Shown here: positions 29,401 to 41,400 of the stretch, in pieces
How the letters are laid out: every line of letters starts with the position of its first letter
Numbering within the stretch: the first letter of the stretch is position 1
Assembly: GCF_900174485.1 (NCBI RefSeq)
Contig: NZ_LT837803.1
Coordinates: forward strand, 1,813,305 to 1,877,304
From: Sterolibacterium denitrificans
Lineage (GTDB): Bacteria; Pseudomonadota; Gammaproteobacteria; Burkholderiales; Rhodocyclaceae
Direction: 5' to 3'
Length of the DNA stretch: 64,000 nt
The notes under the pieces: generated by a model
Seen by the model: only the letters and a program-made list of their open reading frames with translations
What the model was told of the DNA's origin: nothing
The model's database searches: none
Translations under genes and position numbers: made by a program

Positions 29401-32400
29401 CTGCCGGGCGCTTTCGTGCTGCTCGACGATTTTCCGCTGACCGCCAGCGGCAAGCTCGACCGCCAGGCGCTGCCGGCGCCGGCACAGCGCATCGACCCGG
29501 CGCGGGAATACGCCGCGCCGCAGGGCGAGCTGGAAACGCGCATCGCCGCGATCTGGCAGGAGATTCTCGGCATCGAGCCGCCGGCCCGCGTTGGCCGCCA
29601 CGACAACTTCTTCGACCTCGGCGGCCATTCGCTGCTGATCGTGCGCGTGCTCGAAGGCTTGCGCCAGGCCGGTTTCCCGGCCCATGTGCGCACGCTGTTC
29701 CAGCATCCGACGCCGGCCGGTCTGGCCGCCGCGCTGGCCGGCGGCGCGGGCGGGGAAAATGCGTTGTCACAGTCGCAGTCACAATTCAGCGTGCCGGCCA
29801 ACCGGATTCCTCCCGACTGCGCCGCGATCACGCCGGAGATGCTGCCGCTGGTCGAACTGAGCCAGGAACGGATCGACCAGCTCGTCGCCACGGTACCGGG
29901 CGGCGCGGCCAACGTGCAGGACATCTATCCGCTCGCGCCGCTGCAGGAAGGCATCCTCTTCCACCACCTGCTGGCCGGGGAAGGCAAGGCCGGCGATGCC
30001 TACATCCTGCCGGTGCTGCTGGCCGCCGACGGCGCCGCGCAGCGCGATGCCTTCCTCGCCGCGCTGGCCGCCATCATCCAGCGCCACGACGTCCTGCGCA
30101 CGGCCATCCTGTGGGAAGGTCTCGCCCAGGCCGTGCAGGTGGTGCATCGCCGGGTGGCGTTGCCGGTCGAGGAGATCGCGCTCGATCCAGCGCGGGATGC
30201 GCTGGCGCAGATGCAGGCGCGCATGGCGCCGCAACGTCAGCGCATGGATTTGCGCCGCGCGCCGCTGCTGCACGTCCAGACGGCGCGCGACGGCCAAAGC
30301 GGCCGGCATTACCTGCTGCTGCAACTGCACCACATCATCAGCGATCACGTTTCGCTGGAAATCGTGTTGCATGAAGTGCTGGCCAGCTTGGCCGGCCAGG
30401 CCGCGCAACTGCCCGAGCCGCTGCCTTATCGCAACTTCGTCGCCCAGGCGCTGGCACTCGAAGCGCAGGGGCAGGGCCGGGCCGCCGAGGCATACTTCCG
30501 CAGCCGGCTGGCCGACGTCGACGAGCCGACCGCGCCGTTCGGCCTGCTCGACGTGCATGGCGACGGCAGTCGCATCGAGGAAGCGCGCCAGACGCTCGAT
30601 CCGCAACTGGCGCAGCGCCTGCGTCAGGCCGCGCGCCGTCTCAGGCTCGGCGCGGCCAGCCTGTTTCATGCCGCCTTCGGCCTGCTGCTGGCGCGCACCA
30701 GCGGGTCTCGCCATGGCTGCGACTGTGGCGACGTGGTGTTCGGCAGCGTGCTCTCCGGCCGGCTGCAGAATACCCAGGGCGCCGGCCAGGCGCTGGGCAT
30801 GTTCATCAATACCCTGCCGCTGCGCCTGCAGCTTCAGGGCTTGAGCGCCCGGCAGGCGGTCGAACACACGCAGCGCGAACTCGTCGAACTCCTCCAGTAC
30901 GAACAGACGCCGCTGGCCCTGGCGCAGCGTGCCAGCGGCCTGCCGGCCGCGACGCCGCTGTTCAGCGCCATGCTCAACTACCGGCACAGCGAATCCGGCG
31001 CCGGCACGCGGCTGTTCGGCGGCAGCGGCATTGAAATCCTTGCCAGCCAGGAGCGCACCAATTATCCGTTCACAGTGAATGTCGATGACCTGGGCGAGCG
31101 CGATGGCTTCGTGCTCACCGCCCAGACCGACCGCTGCGTACAGCCGGCGCGCATCAATGCCTATCTGCAGACCGCGCTGGAATCGCTGGTCGAGGCGCTG
31201 GAGCAGACGCCGGAGCGGCCCGTTGCCGAACTCGGCATCCTGCCCGCCGCGGAGCGAGGGCGGCTTCTCGATGGCTTTGGTCGCATCGGCAGCGGCTTTG
31301 CGCAGAACCGCCTCATTCACAGCGCGTTCGAGGAACACGCCGAGCGCCAGCCCGAGGCCGTCGCCGTCAGTTGCGAGGGCCAGCACCTGACTTACGGCGA
31401 ACTCAACCGGCGCGCCAACCAGCTCGCCCATCACCTGATCGCGCAAGGCATCGGGTCGGAGTGCCTGGTGGCCCTCTGCGTCGACCGCAGTCTGGAAATG
31501 ATCGTCGGCTTGCTGGGTATCCTCAAGGCCGGCGGCGCCTATCTGCCGGTCGATCCGGGCCATCCGGCCGAGCGCATCGCGCATGTGCTCAACGATGCCG
31601 CGCCCGCGCTGATCCTCAGCCAGCACGCCCTGCGCGAACGCCTGCCGGCGGGCAGCGGGCGGATCGTCGCGCTGGATGCGGACTGGCCGACCATCCGGCA
31701 GCAACCCGCGCGCAATCCCGATCCGCGGCGGATCGGCATCGCGCCGGGCAGCCTGGCCTACGTCATCTACACCTCGGGCAGCACCGGCCAGCCCAAGGGC
31801 GTGATGATCGAGCATCGCAACGTCACGCGGCTGTTCGATGCCACCGCCGACTGTTTCCATTTCGACAATCGCGACGTGTGGACGCTGTTCCACTCCATCG
31901 CCTTCGATTTCTCGGTCTGGGAAATCTGGGGCGCCCTGAGCCATGGTGGCCGTTTGCTGATCGTCCCGCAGGAAACCACTCGCGATCCGGTCGCCTTTTA
32001 CCGCCTGCTGTGCGATGAGCGGGTGAGCGTGCTCAACCAGACGCCCGGTGCCTTCCGTCAGTTGATTGCCGCGCAGGGCCAGTGCTCGGAAGCGCATCGC
32101 GAGCACGCGCTGCGCTGCGTCATTTTCGGCGGCGAAGCCCTGGATCCGTCCAGCCTGCGGCCCTGGATCGCCCGCAATGATCCCGAGCGCACCCGGCTCA
32201 TCAACATGTACGGCATCACCGAGACCACGGTGCATGTCACCTGCCTGCCGCTGACGCGCGCCGACATAAATGAGGAGGACGGCGACAAAGCCGGACAGGG
32301 CAGTCCGATCGGCGTGGCGCTGCCCGATCTGCAGGTCTGCCTGCTCGATCCGGATCTGCAGCCGGTGCCGGTCGGCGTGCCGGGCGAAATCCACGTCGGC

Positions 32401-35400
32401 GGCGCCGGTCTGGCGCGCGGGTACCTGAACCGCGCCGAGCTGACCGCCGAGCGTTTCATCCTCCATCCGTTCGCCGGCGAGGCCGGCGCGCGCCTCTACA
32501 AATCCGGTGATCTGGCGCGCTGGCGGGAGGATGGCACGCTCGAATACCTCGGCCGCAACGACCAGCAGGTGAAGATACGCGGCTATCGCATCGAGTTGGG
32601 CGAGATCGAGGCGCAGATCAAACGCATCCTCCATGCCGCATCCGGGGCCACTCCCAGCCCCGATGAGGTGGTGGTGATCGCCCGCGAGGATCGGCCCGGC
32701 AGCAAATCCCTGGTGGCCTACCTGGGCTGCCGGGCGGGCGATGCGGATGTCGAAGCGCTCAGGCAACGCCTGCGCGGCGTGCTGCCCGACTACATGCTGC
32801 CCAGCGCCTGGGTCGTGCTCGAACGCCTGCCGCTGACCGCCAACGGCAAGCTGGACGTGAAGGCGCTGCCGGCGCCCGCGTTCGAGGGACGGGCGGGCGG
32901 TGGTCCGGAAGATGAAGAACCGCGGAATGCAACCGAGCGGCAACTGGCGGCGATCTGGCAGGCGGTGCTGCAGCTCGACAACGACATCGGCCGCCACGAC
33001 AGTTTCTTCGACCTGGGCGGCCATTCGCTGCTGATCGTGCAACTGCTCGAACGCCTGCGCCAGGCCGGCCTGACGGTCGAGGCGCGCAGCATTTTTGCCT
33101 GGCCGACGCCGGCTGCGCTGGCCGCCGCCATTGCCGCCGGCCAGGCGGGGTCGTCCCGCTCCTCTCTCTCCGCGAGCGTGCCGCCCAACCTGATTCCGCC
33201 GCAGTGCAAGGCGATCACGCCGGAGATGCTGCCGCTGGTGCGCCTGAGCCAGGAGGAGATCGACCGCGTGCTGCGCACGGTGCCGGGCGGCGCGGCCAAC
33301 GTGCAGGACATCTACCCGCTCGCGCCGCTGCAGGAAGGCATCCTCTTCCATCACCAGATGATGACGCAGGGCGATACCTACATCCTGCCGACCCTGCTCA
33401 GGATCGCCACGCCGGCGCAATGCGAGGCTTTTCTCGACGCGCTGCAGCGGGTGGTGAACCGTCACGACGTCCTGCGCAGCAGCATCGTCTGGCGCGATCT
33501 GGAGCGGCCGGTGCAGGTGGTGCATCGCCACGTCGAGCTGCCCGTGGAACGCTTCACGCTCGATGCGCGGCGCGACGTGCTGGCGCAACTCGACGAGCGC
33601 ATAGCTCCGCGCCGTCTGCGCATGGATCTGCAACAGGCGCCGCTGCTGCGGGTTCATCTTGCGCAGGAGGGGCAAGCCTGCCATCTGGTGCTGCTGCTGC
33701 ATCACATCGTCAGCGACCACGTGTCGATGGAAATCCTGGTGGCGGAAGTCTTCGCCCTGCTGCAGGCCGGCGGGGATGAAGCTGCGGCGCAACTGCCGAC
33801 ACCGCTGGCCTATCGCGATTTCGTCGCCCAGGCGCTGGCGCAGCGCGATCAGGATGCGGCGGAAGCATTCTTTCGCGCGCGGCTGGCCGAGGTCGACGAA
33901 CCGACCGCGCCGTTCGGCCTGCTCGACGTGCATGGCGACGGCAGCCAACTGGAGGCGCGGCGCATCGAGCTCGACCCGGCTCTGGCCGAGGCGCTGCGCC
34001 AGGCCGCGCGCCGGCATCGGGTCGGCGTGGCGGCGCTGTTCCATACCGCCTGGGCGCTGCTGCTGGCGCACTGCAGCGGGCGCGACGACGTGGTGTTCGG
34101 CAGCGTGCTCTCTGGCCGGCTGCAGGGCATGGCCGGCGCGGACCGCATGCTGGGCATGTTCATCAACACGCTGCCGCTGCGCTGCCGGCTGGCCGGGGCC
34201 GGCGTGGCGGCAGCGCTCGAAGGGATGCAGCGCGAACTCGTCGAACTGCTCAGGTACGAGCAGACGCCGCTGGCCCTGGCGCAGCGCACCAGCGGCCTGC
34301 CTGCCTCGACGCCGCTGTTCAGCGCCGTGCTCAATTTCCGTCACGGCGCCCTGGGCGAGCCGCCGGTGGACAGCGGCATCGAGCTGATCGCCAGCCATGA
34401 GCGCACCAACTATCCGCTGACGCTGTCGGTGGATGACCTGGCCGATCCGGGCAAGGGCTTCGCGCTGACCGCGCACGTCGAACCGCGGATCGGCGCGGCG
34501 CGCATCCTCGGCTATCTGCAGACCGCCTTGCAGGCGCTGCTGCGGGGATTGGCGGAGGCGCCGGAGCGGCCATTGCTGGCGCTGTCGATTCTGCCCATCG
34601 CGGAGCGGCAACGGCTGCTGGACGAGTTCAACGCGACGGCCGTCGATGTTCCACCCCTGCGCGAGGACGGCAACGACATCCAGCAAACGATAGCCGCGCA
34701 GGCGCAAAAAACGCCGCAGGCCATCGCCGTGGTGCATGAAGGGCGGCAACTGAGCTATGCCGAGCTCGATGAACGCGCCACGCGCCTGGCGCATCTGCTG
34801 CGCGATCTGGGCGTGGGGCCGAACCGGCTGGTGGGCATCTGCTGCGAGCGCGGCCTGGACATGGTGGTGGGCCTGCTGGCCACCCTCAAGGCCGGCGGCG
34901 CTTACCTGCCGCTGGATCCGGCCTATCCGGCGGAGCGACTGGCCTTCATGCTGGCCGATGCCGCGCCGGTCGTGCTGCTGACCCAGACCGGGCTGCTGCC
35001 GCGCCTGCCCGCGGAAACGCAGGCGAACCTGCGCGTGCTCTGCCTCGACCGCGACCAGGATCAGGCGGAGATCGCGCGCCAGCCGGCCACGTCCACGTTC
35101 ACGCCCACCTCCCGGCCCGACGATCTTTTCTATCTCATCTACACCTCGGGCAGCACCGGGCAGCCCAAGGGGGCAAAGGTCAGCCGGCGCGGCTTCGGCA
35201 ACCTGATGCGCTGGTATCTGCGCGAATTCGCCTTCACCGCCGCCGACCGCATTCTGTTGATCAGCTCCTTCAGCTTCGACCTGACGCAGAAAAACATCTA
35301 CGCCGCCCTGATGGCCGGCGGCCAGCTCCATCTGCCGCGCGAGGGCTACGAGCCGCAGCATTTCGTCGAATTCATCGAGCGTCACGGCATCACCTCGGTG

Positions 35401-38400
35401 AATTGCGCGCCGAGCGCTTTCCATCCGCTGCTGCAAGTGCCGGGCAAGACCCGCCTGGCCAGCCTGCGCCAGGTGATCTTCGGCGGCGAATCCATCCGCC
35501 TGCAGGAGCTGCGTCCCTGGCTGGCCGGCCTGGCGGAGGCGGCGCCACGGATTCACAACGCCTATGGGCCGACCGAATGCACCTCCGTGGCCAGCCATTA
35601 CCGCTGGCAGCCCGATGCCGCTGCGGATATGGAGGCCGATACCCTGCCCATCGGCCGGCCGATCGACAACGTGCGCCTGTATGTGCTCGACGCGCGGCGG
35701 CAGCCCGTGCCCATCGGCGTGAGCGGCGAAATCTGGATCGGCGGCATCGGCGTCGGCCTGGGCTATCACCAGCGCCCCGAGCTGACCACCGAGCGTTTCC
35801 TCGACGATCCCTACCACGATGCGCCGGGCGCGCGGATGTATCGGAGCGGCGATCTGGGCCGCTGGACGGCCGACGGCCTGCTCGAATACCTCGGCCGCAA
35901 CGACCAGCAGGTGAAGATCCGCGGCTTCCGCGTCGAACTCGGCGAGATCGAAGCGCAACTGCTGCGCCATCCGATGATCCGCGAGGCGGCGGTCGTCGTT
36001 CGCGAAACCTCGCCCGCCGACCGGCAACTGGTCGCCTATCTGGCCTGCGAGGAGCAGGCCGCGCTCGACGTCGAATCGCTGCGCGATGAACTCAGGACGA
36101 GGCTGCCCGATCACATGCTGCCCGGCGCCATCGTCAGGCTGGCGCGGCTGCCGCTGACGCCGAACGGCAAGCTCGACCGCCGGGCGCTGCCGGCGCCGAC
36201 GCGAGACAACCAGCCGTTGCGGACGCAGGAACGCGCTGCCCCGCAAGGCGAGATGGAAGCCTTCGTCGCCGGCATCTGGCAGGACATACTGCACGTCCCG
36301 CAGGTGGCCCGCGACGACAATTTCTTTGATCTGGGCGGCCATTCGCTGCTGGCCGCGCAGGTGGTCGCGCGCATCCGGCAACTGCTGGGCCGGGAGCTGC
36401 CAGTGCGCGCGATTTTTGAAGCGCCCGAATTGCAGGCTTTTGCCCGCCGCCTGGCGGGCGCGGCGGACAGCGACGATCTGCCGCTGGCGACCGCCGACCG
36501 CAGCCAGCTGCTGCCGCTGTCGTGGTCGCAGCAGCGGCTGTGGTTCATCGACCAGTTCGAGCGCGACGGGCAGGGAGCGCAGGGCAACAGCGCCTATCAC
36601 ATCCGTGGCGCGCTGCATCTGGCCGGCCGGCTCGACCGGCAGGCGCTGCAGGCCGCGCTGGACGGCATCGGCCAGCGCCATGAATCCCTGCGCACGGCTT
36701 TCCTCGCCGTGGATGGCGTGGCGACGCAAATGATCGTCGCGGCGGCAGACTGGCCCGGCTTTCCGCTCGACAGCGCCGACCTGTCGGCCCTGCCGGCGGC
36801 GCAGCGCGCGGATGAAGCCGAGTGCCGCCTGGCGCAGATGGCCGGTACGCCCTTCGATCCGGCCCAGGCGCCGCTGGCGCGCGGCGTGCTGCTCAAGCTG
36901 GCGGAGGACGAGCACATCCTGGGCATCTGCATGCACCACATCATCGCCGATGGCTGGTCGATGAGCATCCTGACGCGGGAATTCGCCGCGCTGTACGGCG
37001 CCGGCACCGATGCCGACATCTGCCGGCAGGACATGCTGCCCGAACTGCCTATTCAATATGCCGATTACGCCGTCTGGCAACGTCGCTGGCTGTCCGGCGA
37101 GCGCTTGCGGCAGCAGCTCGATTACTGGCGGGCGCAACTGGACGGCGCGCCGCTGCTGCTCGAACTGCCGACGGATCATGCGCGGCCGGCGCGGCAAAGC
37201 CATGCCGGGGCGAGCCTGCCGTTCAGCCTGGGCCGCGAATCAACCGCCGGCCTGCGGGCGCTGGCCCGACGCCATGCGCTCACTCCGTTCATGGCGCTGT
37301 ATGCCGGCTGGGCACTGCTGCTGGCGCGTCTGGCCGGCCAGGATGAAGTCGTCATCGGCGTGCCGTTGGCCAATCGCCGGCACGCCGAAACCGAAGGGCT
37401 GATCGGCTTCTTCGTGAATACGCTGCCCTTGCGGCTGCCGCTGGCCTGGAACGCCACGCTCGGCGATCTGCTGGCCATGGTCAAGGCGCGCGTTCTGGAC
37501 GCCTACGCGCATCAGGATCTGCCTTTCGAGCAAATCGTCGAAGCCGTGCAGCCGCCGCGCAGCCTGAGCCACAGCCCGCTGTTCCAGGTGATGTTCGCCC
37601 TGCAGAACACGCCGTCCAGCGACTTCGAACTGCCCGGCCTCGAACTGCGCCGGCAGCCCATCGCGCAGACGGCGGCGCATTTCGATTTGACGCTGATCCT
37701 GCAGGAAGCCGGCGACGACATCGTCGGCGAGCTCGAATACGCCACGGATCTCTTCGAGCGCGCCACCATCGAGCGCTGGATCGGCCATCTGCGCACGCTG
37801 CTCGACGCCATGGCTGCGGAAGAAAATGTGACGCTGCCGATCGGCCATCTGCCGCTGCTCGACGCGCGGCAGCGCGAGGCCATCGTCGAGGGCTGCAACG
37901 CCACGGCCACCGGCTTTCCGCAGGCACTGTGCTTTCACCAGTTGTTCGAGGCGCACGCGCAACGGACGCCGGAGGCGCTCGCCGTCGATTTCGAGGGCGA
38001 GCAACTGAGCCATGCCGAACTCAACGCGCGCGCCAATCGACTGGCGCATCATCTGCGCACGCTGGGCGTCGGGCCGGATGTCCTCGTCGCCGTGTGCATC
38101 GAGCGCAGTCTGGAACTGGCGGTCGCGCTGCTCGGCATCTTCAAGGCCGGCGGCGCCTATGTGCCGGTCGATCCGTCCTACCCGGCGGCGCGCATCGCCG
38201 GCATGCTGGCCGACGCCGCGCCGCGCGTGATCCTGACGCAGGCCGCGCTCCGGCCGCTATTGCAGGCGGCCGGCGCCCGTGGCGAACTGCTTGCGCTCGA
38301 CGGCGACTGGCCGCGCATCGCACGGCATGAGCCTGATAACCTCCAGCCCGCCGCGCTGGGCCTGACGCCCGGGCATCTGGCCTACGTCATCTACACCTCG

Positions 38401-41400
38401 GGTTCGACCGGCCAGCCCAAGGGCGTGATGCTTGCGCATCGCGGCCTGGTCAGCCTCGCCGCCGCCCACGTCGACATGCTGGCGCTGGGGCCGGACAGCC
38501 GCGTGCTGCAATTCGCCTCGGCCAGCTTCGATGCCTGTACCTGGGAATTCGCCATGGCCTGGGCCAGCGGCGCATCGCTGCACCTGGCCCGCCGCGAGCG
38601 CCTGATGCCGGGCGAGCCGCTGCTCGACTACCTGAACTCGCAGCGCATCACGCACGCGCTGCTGACGCCGGCTGCTCTGGCGGCATTGGACACGGCGGCT
38701 GCCGCATCGTCTCAATCCCGCGCCCATCTGGATGGGCTCCGGGTGCTGCTGGCTGGTGGCGAGGTCTGCACGCGCGGTCTGGTCGAACGCTGGGCGCCGG
38801 GTCGCCTGATGTACAACGCCTATGGCCCGACCGAAGCCACCGTCTGCGTCAGCATGCAGCGCTGCGATGCAGCCGACGCTGGCGATCCGCCGGTCGGCCG
38901 GCCGCTGGCGAATACGCGCATCTACCTGCTCGACGCGCGCGGCCAGCCGGTGCCGATCGGCGTGGCCGGCGAGATCCACATCGGTGGCGTGGGCGTGGCG
39001 CGCGGCTACCTGAACCGGCCCGAGCTGACGGCCGAGCGCTTCGTCGTCGATCCCTTTGCCGGTGGCGCAGGCGCAGCACGGATGTACAAGACCGGCGATC
39101 TGGGCCGCTGGAATGCCAGGGGCGAACTCGAATATCTCGGCCGCAACGACCAGCAGGTGAAGCTGCGCGGCTTCCGCATCGAACTGGGTGAAATCGAAAG
39201 CCAGCTCCTGCGCCTGGCCGGCGTGAAGGAGGCGGTGGCGATCCTTCGTGAGGGTGGCAGACGGTTGGTCGCCTACCTGACGGCGCAGCCCGGGCAGCGC
39301 CTCGACGGCGGCGCGCTGCGCGAGCAGTTGCGCGCGCTGCTGCCGGACTTCATGCTGCCCGCGGCCTTCGTCGTGCTCGAACGCCTGCCGCTGACGCCCA
39401 ACGGCAAGCTCGACCGCCAGGCGCTGCCGGCGCCGGCATGCGGTGCGGCGGATGTGGATGAAGGCGAATACGAAGCGCCGCGGGGCGAAATCGAAGTCGC
39501 CCTGGCCGCCATCTGGCAGGAGCTATTGCAGCCCGAACGCGTCGACCGGCGCGATGACTTCTTCGCGCTGGGCGGCCATTCGCTGCTGGCGGTGCAATGC
39601 TGCTCGCGCGTTCGCCAGCGTTTGGGGCGCGAACTGGCGCTGCGCGAGCTTTTCGAGCAGCCGCAACTGCATGCGCTGGCACGCGTGCTGCAGGTTGCCG
39701 CGCCGGACGCCGCAAGCGCCGGGCCGCTGCAGGCCGTCGAGCGCGACCCGGCGCAGCCGCTGCCATTGTCCTGGTCGCAGCAGCGCCTGTGGTTCATCGA
39801 TCAGCTCGAAGGCGCAGGTACGGCCGCCAGCCGCGCCTATCACCTCGCCGGCGCGTTGCGTCTCGACGGCGCGCTCGACCGCGCGGCGCTGCAGGCGGCG
39901 CTGGATGCCATCGTCGCGCGCCACGAGGTGCTGCGCAGCCGCTTCGTCAGCGTGGCGGGCGAGGCCATGCAAGTCGTCGATGCGGCGGCGCATTTCACGC
40001 TGCGCAGCGTCGATCTCGGCAATTTGCCGGCCAACGAACGCGAAGCGGCGGCGCGCGAGCGAATCGCCGCCGAAACGGCCGCGTCCTTCGACCTCGGCCA
40101 CGGCCCGCTGGTGCGCGGCCTGCTGCTGCGTCTGGCGGACGATGCGCATATCCTCTGCGTCGTCATGCACCACATCGTCGCGGATGGCTGGTCGATCGGC
40201 ATATTGATCCGCGAGTTCGCCGCCTTCTACGACACTTGCCGCCAGGGGCTGGAACCCGCTTCGGCGCCGCTGCCGCCCTTGCCGCTGCAATACGCCGACC
40301 ATGCCGTCTGGCAGCGGCGCTGGCTGGCCGCGGACAGCCCTGCCATGCAGGCGCAGCTCGGCTACTGGCAGCGGCAACTGGCTGGCGCGCCGGCGCTGCT
40401 GGAACTGCCCACGGATCGCGCGCGGCCGCCGCTGCAAAGCCATGTCGGCGCCAGCCTGCCGTTCACTCTCGGCGGCGACTTGACCACGCGCCTCAAGGCG
40501 CTGGCGCGCGCCCACGATCTCACCCTGTTCATGACCCTGTACGCCGCCTGGGCCGTCGTGCTCGGCCGGCTCGCCGGCCAGGCGGACGTCGTCGTCGGCG
40601 TGCCGGTGGCCAACCGTGGCCGCGCCGAGCTCGAAGGGCTGATCGGCTTCTTCGTGAATACCCTGGCGCTGCGCGTGCGTCTGCCGGGCGAGCAGACGCT
40701 GGGCGAACTGCTCGCCCAGGTGAAGGAACTGACGCTGGTGGCCTACGCGCACCAGGACGCGCCTTTCGAGCAGGTTGTCGAGGCGCTCAAGCCGCCGCGC
40801 AGCCTGAGTCACAGCCCGATCTTCCAGACGCTGTTCGCGCTGCAGAACGCGCCGCGCGGCGAGCTGGCGCTGCCGGGCCTGAAGCTGACGCCGCTGGAGC
40901 TGCCATCCGATGCCGCGCAGTTCGATCTGTCGCTGATGCTGCATGAAGGTGGCGAATCCATCCAGGGCAATCTGCAATACGCCAGCGAGTTGTTCGACGC
41001 CGCGACCATGGAATGCTGGCTCGATTATTTCCGCAACGTGCTCGGCGCGATGGTGGCGGAGGGCGGCGCGGCGCGGCCCATCGCGGAATTGCCGCTGCTG
41101 GATGCCGCCGAACAGCGGAAGCTTCTCGCCGACTTCAACGCCACGCAGGTCGACTACGCGCAGGATCAGACCCTCCACCAGCACATCGAAGCGCAGGCGG
41201 CGCGGCAGCCGGAGGCGATCGCGGTGCGCTACGGCGAGCAGACGCTGAGTTATGCCGAACTCAACCGCCGCGCCAATCAATTGGCGCATCACCTGATCGG
41301 CCTCGGCATCCAGCCGGACGGCCTGGTGGCGATCAGCCTCGAGCGCAGCCTGGAAATGGTCGTTGGCCTGCTGGGCATCCTCAAGGCTGGCGGCGCCTAC

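Noticed and set aside
29779-37203. Minus-strand open frame of 2474 codons, and similar ones at 44516-51898, 39523-43257 and 4230-7553
   Set aside because: They lie fully antisense to intact synthetase and sucA/sucB genes with recognisable domains. Their translations are His/Arg/Gln/Ala-rich without any motif, as expected from GC-rich antisense DNA.
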